This document shows, piece by piece, positions 35,751 through 46,554 of a DNA stretch of 64,000 nt (position 1 is the first letter of the stretch; every line of letters begins with the position of its first letter). The stretch covers positions 62,001-126,000 of the forward strand of contig CAMRHE010001069.1 of NCBI GenBank assembly GCA_947044405.1, in the 5' to 3' direction. The position numbers were made by a program, and so were the translations under genes. The DNA is from Leptodactylus fallax. Lineage: Eukaryota > Chordata > Amphibia > Anura > Leptodactylidae. Under the pieces are notes generated by a model that did not search any database, was not told where the DNA came from, and saw only the letters and a list, made by a program, of their open reading frames with translations.

Positions 35751-36116
35751 TAATGCAAGTTTGAACTCCATTCTCTATATATCCAGGTGCTGTGTCAGAG
35801 TGCTGCCACATTTTTGGCATTTGTAATATTGTCACAGTAGCTTGAACCTGTTGACATTGGAATGTGCTTTCTGAATTTTTGTATAGATAGATAGATAGAT
35901 ACGTAGATAAATAGGTGACAGATAAAATGATAGATGTTAAATAGATGATAGATCAATAGATGATTGAAGAAGAAGATAGATAGATAGATAGATAGATGGA
36001 TAGATAATAGATAATGAGAAGAATAGATAAGATGAGGATAGATAAAAAGAATGATAGACAGATATTAGATAAATAGATATATAGATATGAGATAGAATGA
36101 TAGATAGATATGATAG

Positions 36117-36161
<45 letters not shown>

Positions 36162-36196
36162 TGAGAAGAACAGATAAGATGAGGATAGACAGATAA

Positions 36197-36228
<32 letters not shown>

Positions 36229-36240
36229 GCACTATAGATA
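35534..36240. repeat. (TA)n and compound (GATA)n microsatellites
   Basis: (TA)n at 35534-35573, then GATA arrays at about 35636-35690, 35706-35750, 35884-35900, 35975-36010, 36110-36162 and 36196-36227, with degenerate GATA between them. The long open frames here (YLSIYLSIYL-type) are translations of the repeat, not genes. Confidence 0.95.
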
Positions 36241-37074
36241 GATCATACAGATATTAGATAGACTTGAACTATACCTAAACTATAAGAACACTTGTAATAA
36301 TTTTGCCTTCGCATCCGTTAAAAAACATTCTTAGTCTTTGTTGTAAGTAAAATGACTTATATAAAATTAACCATTTAATTATTAATAATTTTAATTAAAA
36401 TCTCTGTCCTCACAAGCTTTTTATGAAAGAACAGTATCTTGCCAGATGGAATTTCTGAAGCCATTACATCCCTCATTTAGGTAGTAATTAGTGCTTAGCT
36501 TGTATGAGCAGCAGAATCTGAGAGACGGGAGATAAGAGGGGATTAGAGGGCGTTAGAGGTCATTGTATTAGTCTGGTTAAGAACAGTTTTATCTATCACA
36601 TATCTAATATCTTCTTTCTAGTAAGTCTATATATTCTTTCTATGGTGAGCACTTGTAGAAGGTACTGATTCTCCTTGCGGAGATCTTGCTGGTAGAATCT
36701 TTACCTCAGTGCTTCCTGGGAAAATTCATGCAAATTAGTTCTCCTCCAAACAAACCAAAATTGTCTCTCTAGTGCCATCTGTAGGCAGCTACCCTGTAAC
36801 ACAATATCCGACCATTGAAAGAGCCTTGAACTATGGGGTTATCCAGGCTTATTAATTGATGACCTATCCTTAGCCAGCGCCATACATTGTATAGTGGCGA
36901 TGCTTGTTATTGCACCTAAACCCCTTCACTTGAATGGGGCTGACCATGTGACGGATGAACATGATGTCACATGGTCTGTGAAGTGGAAGTACTGCTAAGC
37001 AAAGGCCGCTGCTACTTGAAACAGCTGATCCGTGGGGGTCCAGGGTGTTGGACCCCTACTGATCTTTAACCTCT
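36241..37074. other. Non-coding DNA, no element recognised
   Basis: No gene. 36355-36600 is free of recognised repeats, with AATTATTAATAATTTTAATTA and GTAGTAATTAGTGCTTAGC; weak candidate for conserved DNA. Confidence 0.3.
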
Positions 37075-37560
37075 TCAATTACGGATGTCAGGTATTTAAA
37101 TATGGCGGCCACTCAGGAGCTGAGCAGCCGCCATAGTCGCAGGGTTTCTGCTGTATTATACAGCAGACACCCGGCGCTAATGCCCACGATCAGTGCCCGC
37201 AATGATCGTGGGCATTAACCCCCCTGGCGTGCCTGTGCGCCGCCATTTTGCTGGGGATCGCCGGCACCCAGAGTGAGCTCCAGAGCCGACATCCCATTGC
37301 TATGACAGCCGGGAGCCTTTTGAAGGCTCCCAGGTCTGTCTCTCATTATCTTCTATTGCAGGCTGCTCTATGCAGCCTGCAATAAAAGTGTTGTGATTTT
37401 GCAATGCATTGCAATAAAAATTTGTCCCACAAACATTAAGACCTATTATGGCTCTGAGAACGTAAAAATAAAAAAATTATAAGGTTTGGAAGGGGGGGAG
37501 AGTCAAAAACGAAAAATGAAAATCAAAGAATTACTCTGTCGGGAAGGGGTTAATTTATGA
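37075..37560. repeat. Interspersed repeat made of consecutive hairpins
   Basis: At least four inverted pairs in a row: TCTGCTGTATTATACAGCAGA near 37147; AATGCCCACGATC against GATCGTGGGCATT (37178-37217); GGGAGCCTTTTGAAGGCTCCC near 37312; and GCAGGCTGCTCTATGCAGCCTGC near 37358-37380. TGCAATGCATTGCA follows. The tail TTTGTCCCACAAACATTAAG resembles an amphibian repeat also split at 46555-47765. Superfamily unknown. Confidence 0.6.
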
Positions 37561-38389
37561 CCTATCCTAAGTCCCAGCACACCCCTTTAATTACATGGGC
37601 TAAAAATATATGGGATTTATATCAGAATACTTACCAACATTTACACCGGTAAAATAGGGACTTTTCAGTATTACTCCTGGCACCCAGGGCTTCCCCCAAA
37701 TGAGCAGAACCCTCCAGTTTTGGGCAGGATTATTGTAAACCACCCTATTTGGGCCAGGTATGCCTGGATTTGTCGGGATTGTTTGTGAAAATTTAGGACT
37801 ATCCCAACAAATTGTACTAAAGGCTGCTCCTTCAGGAAGTAATGTGGTGGAAGTCACACCCTCCATAATGGTGCCCACTCCACCAGGACCACTGAAATGG
37901 AAAGGAGACCCCCAACGCCATAGATGGAAGCAGAAGAGTGAGGCCTGGAAGTGAAGGATCTTGTCTGTTATTCAGTCCTACACAGGGAAGAGTGGCCAAT
38001 GGTGAGTCGGAGACTGCATCATGGGACAGGTTAGGGAGGTAGGACAGACCACTGATGAAAGAGGGAGGCTCCTCTAGCCCAAGAAATTCAAGACAAGAGA
38101 CTTGAGACTACTTTGCTGTGTTAAAGGGGTTTTCCAAGATAAATTAAAAACTCACTGGAGTCCAGGGGTGAGGTGAAATAAAAAAACTACGACCTACTCC
38201 TGGTCCTCGGTATAGGCGGCACATCCCCTGTTCCTTCTGGCCCTGGCTGGAAGATCAGAGGCTCAGGTGACGGCTGGCTTTAGTGGTCATATATTGTGTA
38301 CCTGTGACATATCAGTAGTAATGTCTTTGGTACCCAACATGCAACTGCTGAAGTCAGTAATTGGCCGCATTGGCCTGTCCGGAAATTGG
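37561..38389. other. Non-coding DNA with element ends
   Basis: 37565-37580 (CACCCCTTTAATTAC) and 38123 (TTAAAGGGGTTTTCCAAG) are single ends of TTAA elements. 37590-38000 and 38150-38390 show no gene. Confidence 0.4.
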
Positions 38390-38570
38390 GGCTCAGGTGG
38401 TGTCTGAGGAGACCATTTGCATTGATCAGTTCACCAGTGCTTTCTATCTTTCTCAGGATGTACCAAACTGTAGATTTTGCCACTACTAATATTATAGTAA
38501 TTTCTCGGATGGGTTTTTTCTGTTTTCACAGTGTAATGATGACTTATTTGGAGAGCTCCTTTGACCGCAT
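38390..38570 (-). pseudogene. Tc1 transposase amino-terminal fragment
   Basis: Minus-strand reading from ATG at 38570 begins MRSKELSK and, after two in-frame stops, reaches REITIILVVAKSTVWYILRK and ESTGELINANG. This is the first helix-turn-helix of a Tc1 transposase (VAKSTVWYILRK is the recognition-helix segment). The gene is cut off before the GRPR linker and catalytic core. It is a DNA-binding relic without function. Confidence 0.75.
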
Positions 38571-38928
38571 GTTTTCTTCACAGCAAAATCTTCCAAATGC
38601 AAGCACCACACCTCAAATCAACTCCAGGCCTTTTATCTGCTTAATTGAGAATAACATAAGGAAGGGATTTCCCACACCTGCCCATGAAAGAGCCACAGAG
38701 TCAACTGTCCAATTACTTTTGGTCCCTTTAAAAACAGGGTGGCACATGTTAAGGAGCTGAAACTCCTAAACCCTTCAGCCAATTTTAATGTGAATACCCT
38801 CAAATGAAAGCTGAAAGTCTGGACTTTATGTCCATGTCCATTATATAAATATAACTTGAATATGTTTCAGTAAACAGGTAAAAAAAATAAAATTTGTGTC
38901 AGTGTGCAAATATATATGGACCTAACTG
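38390..38928 (-). mobile_element. Tc1-type element, one end with start of transposase
   Basis: The right edge is a transposon terminus: read on the minus strand it starts CAGTTAGGTCCATATATATT with TA outside (38929-38930). About 360 bases of terminal and leader sequence precede the transposase start codon at 38570. The left side is cut at about 38390, so the other terminus and the catalytic domain are missing. Confidence 0.8.
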
Positions 38929-38930
38929 TA

Positions 38931-39185
38931 TGTGTTTATATTTGAACACCCAGTGGTGGTGGTGGGAACTGCACATGGCCAAACTCTGTCAGAGAGGTTT
39001 GTCACCAAAGCATATGATGTAGATAGAGTGGTGTCCGCAGTATGCCCATAGATCTGAAAAAATATTCCCGAAAACACTCAAAATCTTTTCTACCCAACAT
39101 TATACCAGCTGTCTATTTTCCCCATGCCGCCTCTAACTTGCTTTTTGAAAGAGAAAACTCCAGTTTTTCTCCTATTGCAATTTGA
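38931..39185. other. Non-coding DNA
   Basis: No gene or complete element; CACCCAGTGGTGGTGG at 38948 recalls the small repeat at 9227 and 25791. Confidence 0.3.
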
Positions 39186-39186
39186 A

Positions 39187-39665
39187 GATAGAGATGAGCA
39201 GACTGCTGCATAACAAACTGGGTGGTTTTTTTTTATGAATTTTCTAAAAATGTAAGATTTGACCAAAGCTGAAATTTTTGGTGTTCGTCTGACCAAATTT
39301 AGCAAAGCTGATTATTGTACTGTGGGGTCTCTTGAGACCAGGAAGGGTGTGTAACAGTAAAAACACTCATGCCTCCCATGTGACTGCTGAGGCCCAAACC
39401 TGTGACCTGGGGCTGATGACATTGATGCCCGTGATCTGGGAGAGCCAGAAGACATCAAGGATGCCTGGAAAGTACTAGAACACTGGAAGATGCTGCAGTG
39501 GAGCCCAGGATAGGTAAGTGATTTTTTTTTTTTACTCTAGGGCCCGAAGAGTCCCCGGATTATAATAATAACACTTTCAGTGTGGACTGAACAAATTTGG
39601 TTTAAAATAAATTTTCCTGGCAAACCTTGCCAATTTTTGCAAAGATTTGCCCATTGCTAGTAACC
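39187..39665. mobile_element. TAGAGATGAG/TATTATACTC-family element
   Basis: Begins TAGAGATGAGCAGACTGC and ends AAGATTTGCCCATTGCTA. Contains GTACTGTGGGGTCTC, the CCATGTGACTGCTGAGGCC block and GTCCCCGGATTATAATAATA. Flanking octamers do not match. Confidence 0.65.
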
Positions 39666-39667
39666 AC

Positions 39668-39720
39668 ATATAATATAATATAATATAATATAATATAATA
39701 TAATATAATATAATATAATA
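39668..39720. repeat. (ATATA)n pentanucleotide microsatellite
   Basis: Ten and a half uninterrupted ATATA/TAATA pentamers directly abutting the preceding element. Confidence 0.95.
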
Positions 39721-40023
39721 CCTGTCCCAGACACTCCATCGGAAAGTGCATAGGGACATGAGACTATGTTAGATACAGTATGCCTAAGGCACTGGAGAGG
39801 CTGAAGGCTGTTCTCATGTCACATGCAATATGCAAATTTCAGCCATTCTAAGGATTTTCAGAGATAATTGGTTGGCAATGGCTGTACACTATATACAGAA
39901 AGCAGGAAGCAGCAGAAGACACAGGGCTAAGAAGATTTTGGGTTTGTCACCCAATGTACTCCATATGATACATTTGTCCAGTTATGTTCTGCAGAAGGTA
40001 AGAACTAAGGAGTGTGCTGGTTC
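39721..40023. other. Non-coding DNA
   Basis: No gene or repeat recognised in this short interval. Confidence 0.3.
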
Positions 40024-40360
40024 TTAAAGAGGTTGTTCAGGCTAAAAAAATATTTTTTAATTAGGCCAAGGGAGATGAAAAAAAAAAAAAGATACTCACC
40101 TGTCCCTGGTGATCCGGTGTCCTCCCAGTGTGGTACACTCCTGCTACTCGGCTAACATCTTGCAGTGGAATTCCCCGCCAGCAGTGACGTCCATGGGTCT
40201 CTTCCTTAGGCCACTCAGTGGTCACATGTGGTGGGGACTTCCGCTGGAAGACAACAACGGAGCTGCAGGAACGGACCACGCTGGGAAGCACCGGAGCAGC
40301 GGGGACAGATGAGTATGTTTTAATTTAAAAGTAAAATTTTAGCCTGGACAGCCCCTTTAA
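40024..40360. mobile_element. TTAA-flanked fold-back short element, complete
   Basis: TTAA at 40024-40027 and 40357-40360. The termini AGAGGTTGTTCAGGCTAAAA and the complement of AGGGGCTGTCCAGGCTAAAA face each other. Inside, CACCTGTCCCTGGTGATCCGG is mirrored by CACCGGAGCAGCGGGGACAG and AGTGTGGTACAC by ACCACGCTGG, so the whole body is palindromic. A piggyBac-like origin is suggested by TTAA only. Confidence 0.7.
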
Positions 40361-40404
40361 CTGGACTTATTTTAAATTGAACTGCATTTGTTATGCATTT
40401 TCCA

Positions 40405-40835
40405 ACCGGGTCTGAGAATTTTTGGGTTCACCACCCACAAATCACTATTATACTCTGGGATTTCTTTAGAGCCTTAGGGGAGGTTCAGAAACATAATAAC
40501 TGATATCCACCTTTCTTCACCTCTCCTGGTCCTCTTTGGTCACCTTCTGGCCTCTTCTGATGTCCTGAGTGACCTCACAGGCCCCAGGGGACCAATCATG
40601 GTCACGTGGGGTGCGCCAACGTCATGAAATTTGTCTTAAATCTCCATGATATTGGTGCACCCCAAATGACCACTGAGACCCCTGGGGCCCTTGTCTTCAC
40701 CTGGAGGCCAGAGGATGACCAAAGAGCACAGAGCACAGGATAGGCAAGTGGAAGTTTATTGTTTCCACCCCTCCCCTTCTTATTAAAAGAGACCCCAGAG
40801 TATAATAAGAGCACCTCCGATTCAGTCCTTGGTCT
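40405..40835. mobile_element. TATTATACTC-family element, end-degraded
   Basis: GGGTTCACCACCCACAAATC, TATTATACTCTGGGATTTC, CCACCTTTCTTCACCTCTCC, GGGGTGCGCCAACGTCATG and its approximate inverse ATATTGGTGCACCCCAAATG, then GAGACCCCAGAGTATAATAA. Confidence 0.55.
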
Positions 40836-40974
40836 GAAAAATGTAAAAGAAATCTCACAAGGTTCTCCCATCTCCGGATAGAATTCTCGGTATAATAACC
40901 ATGTTGTATAATATAGATCCCACACTCCACATTCCATTCCTTCATTACTATTGCTTCAATGCCGCTGTGTAACC

Positions 40975-41700
40975 GACCCATCCTTGCCAGATCCGAGGCT
41001 GTATTAAGCCGGCGACAAAAACAACAATTGATAGACAGGAATGTCTAAAACGCTGATTATTTAGAATCCATTGTGGCTCTGGGCAAATGAATTATTGATA
41101 GAGAAAACATTGTGCATTTACCGGAATACGCAAACTGATTCAACCGCTCTCCTATAAAGGAAACACCTGCCGCGGTCGGCGGTCAAAACAATACACAGTC
41201 GCTCGGTGCAGGAGCCTCCGTATCAAGGTATATCCAAAAGAGCAGATATTGGCTGCCCACATCTAAACCAATCACTTCTCGATAAATGAACCATGGCACC
41301 ACCTAATACCATCCACCTGCTTTCTCCCTAGTCTAGTTTCCGACCCTACCTGACCCCCCTTTGATTAAATGTCAAAAGCTCGCCTTATGCCTGCAAATTT
41401 CACTGAAGGCAGATAACAGAAAGGTTCCTCTTGTGACTCCATAAAACTGAAATAAATTCCACTGGCATCTTGTAAATTTTTATTTTCTACAATGACTGCA
41501 GGCCCCATCTGCGACCCAGCTGTTATTAGAAGCGAAAGCGTTGGCCCTTCTGCATTACAAAACAGCATAGAACAGTAATTGCCAGTGGAAGAGATTAAGT
41601 GTAGACACTAAAACTGTTTACTTGCAATGAATATGCATAACGATGGGTAAGAAGCGGTACTGGAAGATTAAAAAGAGAGAAGGGTTTGTTTACAAGGCTT
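40975..41700. other. Candidate conserved non-coding region
   Basis: About 0.7 kb with no repeat phrase and even composition. It includes CAACAATTGATAGACAGG, CAAATGAATTATTGATAG, TTATGCCTGCAAATTTCAC, AACAGTAATTGCCAGTGG and GCAATGAATATGCATAA (an octamer-like word). Reading frames are short and unrecognised. The texture suggests a developmental enhancer, but this is an inference without alignment. Confidence 0.35.
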
Positions 41701-42329
41701 AGGAAAAAAAAAGAGAGGAATGTCACTTGGCCCAAAGCCCAAAATAGGAACGAAAAACCTTTGGGCAAGGCATTAGGGAGAAAAACAGATGGTTTGTGAA
41801 CCTTTTATTAGACAGAAAAATCATTAATCAAGGCCAGGATGAAAATGGCAGCATTTTTTTTTTTCTAGTTCATATTTTGGTTTATTTTTCCTTAAAGGGA
41901 CAGTGCCCCTTTTTTACAATGTCGGTCCTAGGCGTGTATCGGAGTGTCTGGAATTTTTTTTTTTTTTTCGGCTTAGAGCTAAAAATTCCACAGAGTAAAG
42001 TTTCTTACAGCACCTGCTTCGAGGCTTCAAGGAATAATTAAATCACGGCCATTTGCTGTTTCTTTCTTTAAAAAAAAAAAAAAAAAAATCAGATTCTTTT
42101 GTTTTGGAGCTTTGTCTCGGGATTATAGCGTTGGTATGTTTAGTTTACACGAAGGTGATGGGATGATGTAATTTTTTTAGATCGTTTACAAAAAAAACTT
42201 TACAAAAAGTTACAAAATAATGTAAATAATCAAATGGGAATGTTTTTATCTAGATGATCTATCACATCATTTTTTTTTTTTACTAAATCCAGGTAGTGTT
42301 AAATATTTTTTTCTCATTTGTTTTTAATT
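41701..42329. other. A/T-rich non-coding DNA
   Basis: No gene; long T and A homopolymers at 41855, 41956 and 42070. Confidence 0.4.
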
Positions 42330-42442
42330 ACAAATTAAATTAAATTAATTAAAATTAATGAACTAAAAATTTTATTCTATTTTGTGTAAATGTTTTATCA
42401 TTTATACAAAATAGAATTAAAAATTTAATTTAATTAATTTTG
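42330..42442. repeat. AT-rich long hairpin
   Basis: AAATTAAATTAATTAAAATT followed by TTTATTCTATTTTGTGTAAATG is complementary to CATTTATACAAAATAGAATT and AAATTTAATTTAATTAATTTT, separated by TTTTAT. Arms of about 50 bases. Confidence 0.75.
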
Positions 42443-43325
42443 GGCAGCCATCATGACTGAGCTGATGTTAAAGTGGTTGTCCAGGGAATATTATGTTACT
42501 TACTTCCCTTCAGGATTTTTTTATGCTGTACCTCAAGTTTTCGGGCTGGTTTCAACCCCAGGTTGCATAATTGGAAACAGCGCCCTCAGGTCACTCTGCC
42601 ATCCTCTCCCGTTTTACAGTTGTCTGCCAGCCCCATGGAACAGATAACTACCTCTGAAAATGGGATAGGGGTTAGCTGCTGGTTTCAATCACATGATCCA
42701 GGGTCAGAACCAGCCCACGACTCCCAAGTCCAGCATGAAAAAAATCCGTGAAAGTGCATTAAAATGTTAGCAGTGTTTTGAGTGATTTCTACGTTCTTTG
42801 GAAGCTCCTGGCATGTTCTGCATTTGTTTACATTGGCATTTTCCTATTCTGTGATTTTACTACAACTTCCATGATTCCTTGGGCTACACTCAGAGCTAAC
42901 TCACTCCCCTTCACTCTCTCACTCACTCCCCCTCCCATCTTTAGGCTGATAATTCTCACTAACTCAATAACCTTCTCCTCTGACTGTGATATTGTAATCA
43001 ATTCCATATATCATCATTACAGTCACACATATATATACAGTGTTGGACTGAAGGGCCTAGGGCCCACCAGGGGAACTTTGTTCTGGGTGCCACCCAACAG
43101 CTTCCTGCTAATAATCTACACCATGGCTCCTTCACTGAAATCTTACATATGCCAGAATTATCATCCCCTATGGTACTGTGCAGACCCCAATAGCACCATG
43201 GCCGGTTCATGCATAGTACTGTATGGGGTATGACACAGCCATTGAGCACTACATGTATGTGCAAGATTATAGTGAGGGAGCTGTGATGTAGGCATAGCAT
43301 ATAGGCGTGTCAACAGGAATTTTGA
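42443..43325. other. Non-coding DNA with repeat fragments
   Basis: 42467 (TTAAAGTGGTTGTCCAGGG) is a single TTAA element end. 43040-43110 holds GTGTTGGACTGAAGGGCC with CCACCAGGGG, the start of a repeat that leads into the minisatellite at 43326. The 151-residue frame at 42778-43233 crosses these and has no recognised domain. Confidence 0.4.
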
Positions 43326-43728
43326 GCCCCCCAACAGTATAATGCTCCACATGGTATATAAAGCATTACAGTGCCCTCCACAGTATAATATGCTCCACAG
43401 GGCCCCCACCTAGTATAATATGATCCACAGTGGCCCCTGCACAGTATAATATGCTCCACAGTTGCCTCCGCACAGTATAATGGTCCACAGTGATCCCCGT
43501 ACAGTATAATACTTCACAGTGGCCCCCACACAGTATAATGCTTAACAGTGGCCCCTGTACAGTATAATATGCTCCACAGTGGCCACTGCACAGTATAATA
43601 TACTCCACGGTGGCTCCTGCACAGTATAATGCTCCACAGTGGCCTCTTCACAGTATTATATGCTCCACAGTGGCCCCCACACAGTGTAATATGCTCCACA
43701 GTGGCCCCCGCACAGTATAATATGGATT
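43326..43728. repeat. Minisatellite A, ~28-31-bp CAGTATAATATGCTCCAC units
   Basis: About 13 units with core ACAGTATAATATGCTCCACA and GTGGCCCCCG. Length varies because ATATGC or ATGC is present. Shares its core with the arrays at 48110-48300 and 57555-57790. Open frames here are artefacts of the repeat. Confidence 0.92.
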
Positions 43729-44073
43729 ACGCATGTGCAGTCCATACTATACTGCGATACATTCCCCTGCCGGCCGCACACAGTGAAGAGAAGGCAGTCT
43801 TGTGTGTGTCAGTGGAAATGGCCAAAAAAATGGCCCTGGGGCAGTCACTTGACCTATGGGTCGAAAATAAAAATGAACAACTTTTCATAATGAAGTTCAA
43901 TCAAAATATCAATACAAGAAACGTTTACTATATGTTATTAGAGGATGGCAATGGAGTTGGATCTTCTTACTTAGCTATTCAGTGAGAAGAAGAAGGACTG
44001 TAGCAAGAGGGAGAAATCTGATTGGCTGAGATAAAGAACAATTCTTGCATCATTTCAAGAATAGGACACTTGC

Positions 44074-45066
44074 TTAAAGGGAGTGTCACCAGAACCCAGG
44101 ATATCACCCCCGCCCTGCAGATAGATAGGTTAGAGTCACCAGACCAGCATAACACCCCAGCCCGCAGATAGATAGGTTAGTGCATCAGAACCCAGTATAT
44201 CTCTCCAGCCTTCAGATAGATAGGTTAGTGTCACCAGACCCAGTTATCCCCAGCCTCAGATAGATAGGTTAGTGTCACCAGAACCAGCATATCACCCCAG
44301 CCCTGCAGATAGATAGGTTAGCGTCACCAGAACCCAGGATATCACCCCCGCCCTGCAGATAGAAAGCTTAGTGTCACCAGAACCCAGCATGTCACCCCAG
44401 CCCTGCAGATAGGTTAGTGTCACCAGACCCCAGCATATCACCCCCGCCCTGCAGATAGATAGGTTAGCGTCACCAGAACCCAGCATGTCACCCCCGCCCT
44501 GCAGATAGAGAGGTTAGTGTCACCAGACCCAGCATATCACCCCAGCCCTGCAGATAGATAGGTTAGTTTCACCTGAACCAGCATATCACCCCAGCCCTGC
44601 AGATAGATAGGTTAGTGTCACCAGACCCCAGCATATCACCCCAGCCCTGCAGATAGATAGGTTAGTGTCACCAGACCCAGCATATCACCCCCGCCCTGCA
44701 GATAGATAGGTTAGTGTCACCAGACCCCAGTATATCACCCCAGCCCTGCAGATAGATAGGTTAGTGTCACCTGAATCCACCATATCATCCTGGCTCCACA
44801 GATAGATAGGTTAGGGTCACCTTTATAAAACAGTGTTTGCCTCCTTTGCCAATATATCGCTATTTTTGTCAATATGCATATTGATAAAAACAGCGACATC
44901 TCAGAAACGGAGGCAGTGATTCACAAAGGGAAAACATTGTATGATTCAGGTGACCCTAACCTATCTATCTGCAGGACTGGGGTGATATGGTGGATTCAGG
45001 TGACACTAACCTATCTATCTGCAGGACTGGGGTGATATGGTGGATTCAGCTGAAAGACTCGCTTTA
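44074..45066. mobile_element. TTAA-type fold-back element with satellite-expanded arm
   Basis: Left edge TTAAAGGGAGTGTCACCAG. The right edge is the diverged complement (GAAAGACTCGCTTTAG). The left arm contains about 14 tandem copies of a ~50-bp unit (separate entry). The right arm (44940-45050) contains two copies of the same unit in reverse: CTAACCTATCTATCTGCAGG with GGGGTGATATGG. The centre (44838-44917) is itself palindromic around ATATGCATAT, GCCTCC...TATCGCTATTTTTGTCAA against TTGATAAAAACAGCGACA...GGAGGC. A relative with short arms lies at 53255-53541. Confidence 0.7.
44080..44815. repeat. Minisatellite, ~50-bp units (GCAGATAGATAGGTTAG)
   Basis: Units read GTCACCAGAACCCAGCATAT, CACCCCAGCCCTGCAGATAG, ATAGGTTAGT; roughly 14 copies with small indels. 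It lies wholly inside the left arm of the fold-back element. Confidence 0.9.
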
Positions 45067-45385
45067 GAAACATGGAGAGAATATATTGTGGCTGCAGATC
45101 TAAAAAGCATCTACAGCTGCCTAAAGAATCACTAAACTGCACAAATACATAGCCAAAGAAAAACAATGTAGTTGGGATTAATAGTGCATTGGAATTTGCA
45201 TCACTAGGATGTGCTCGCTGCGGGGAGTGGTGACCATGTGACCTCAGCATTGATCAGGTCACTCTATAAAGCCATAGAAGAGGATGTGGAGTAAGGTGTG
45301 GGGACTAAACTACTAAGTTTCAATGATCATAAGATGTAAATGACACCAAGCTGTAAATCAACTGAAATTTTGAAAAATCTAGGCT

Positions 45386-45720
45386 CAGATTAGAGATGAG
45401 GGAACCTCCCAAAATTCGTTTTGTTTCAGGTTCGGGTGGTTCGGGTTCCTGATTCATTTTGGGATGAACAAGTTCACATGGAACTGGAAGTGAAATTATT
45501 ATACTATGGGATTTCTTCACACCCCCGAGTATAATAGGTGGAGGCCCAGGGGAGGTGTAAAACATAAACATTTATACTCACCTTCCCTCTACTCTTTGGG
45601 CCTCCTCATGGCGTCCGGAGCTCTCTTTCTGTCTCCTCGGTGACGTCATGCACCCAGTGTCGCTGCTGAGGCCTGTGTGGTCCTCAGGGGTGAGGGCAGC
45701 ACATAATTTTGGTTATATTC
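45386..45720. mobile_element. TAGAGATGAG/TATTATACTC-family element, right end missing
   Basis: TAGAGATGAGGGAACCTCCC, GAAATTATTATACTATGGG, CCCCGAGTATAATAGGTGG, GGTGACGTCATGCACCC and GCTGCTGAGGCCTGTG. The distal half and right terminus are absent. Confidence 0.6.
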
Positions 45721-45869
45721 ACATTTAGAATTTTTTTTTTTTAATTATAATTTTTTTTTGAAAAACTGGAAAAAATGTAAACATTCCAGGTGGTAATGAT
45801 ATGTGGGACAGCCACATTTTCTGAACCAAAGACAACTTGGCAAAACCAAATTCACTGCATCATAGTGAT

Positions 45870-46419
45870 TAGAGATGAGCGAAGTATTCAAAAATTCGAT
45901 TTGGCAACTTCGCCGAATTTCGCGATATGATTCTATACGATTCGAATTAATTTGCGGCGAATCACGTACCAAAAACAGCTATTTATTGGCTGCAGAGAGC
46001 CGGGGGGGGGGGGGGTGAGCGGCAAAATGGCGGAACCCCTTGGACTGCGGCATCCAAGTTGTTAAAACTCTGGATCAGTTATGGAGCAGGGTGTTAGGTG
46101 TCAGTTACAGCTAACACCCTGCTCCATAATCGATCCGGGGGATTTGACACCTTGGATGCAGCGGTCAAACATGCTGTGTGCGCTCGCAAAGGGGTTAAAG
46201 GGCTGTGACATCACAGGTCTGGCCGCTGATTGGCTGCACGCATGGCATTGTGGATGATCCCGCGTTCCCAGAGTTCCTCGCCCCATGTAGAGCGTCCATT
46301 TTGAACTAAATGCGAATCGTTACCACGAATCGTGAGGAAATTCAGATTAGATGCGAATCAAATATTTCCTGAAATTCGGATCGAATTCCACTTCTGCAGC
46401 TTCGATTCGCTCATCTCTA
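45870..46419. mobile_element. hAT-type non-autonomous transposon, complete
   Basis: TAGAGATGAGCGAAGTATTC at the left and CGATTCGCTCATCTCTA at the right. The identical octamer ATAGTGAT lies outside both ends (45862-45869 and 46420-46427). The 550-bp body has CAAAATGGCGGAACCCCTTG as in the 401-bp copy at 13252. A 13-base poly-G run and a local inverted pair, TAGGTGTCAGTTACAGC near 46093, also occur. No open transposase. Confidence 0.87.
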
Positions 46420-46427
46420 ATAGTGAT

Positions 46428-46540
46428 CTATGATGCTGTGAGCTCGGCCACGGGTCTACTGTCCAGTACCTATAGCATTAGAGTACGGGACAGCAAAACC
46501 ATGGTCTGGCCATAACTCACAGCATCATAGATTACTAATG
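46428..46540. repeat. ~105-bp imperfect hairpin
   Basis: TCTATGATGCTGTGAGCTC with ACTGTCCAGTACCTATAGC faces ATTAGAGTACGGGACAGC and ACTCACAGCATCATAGATTA. Confidence 0.65.
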
Positions 46541-46554
46541 TAGCGAGTTCAGTC

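Noticed and set aside
35466..35835. Several 80-100-residue frames of YLSI repeats
   Set aside because: They are translations of the GATA/TATC microsatellite.
42778..43233. 151-residue open frame
   Set aside because: Crosses from unique DNA into an interspersed repeat; no domain recognised and no splice context evident.
43366..43699. Overlapping 60-80-residue frames with WSILYC repeats
   Set aside because: Produced by minisatellite A; the same effect is seen at 57608-57857 in array C.
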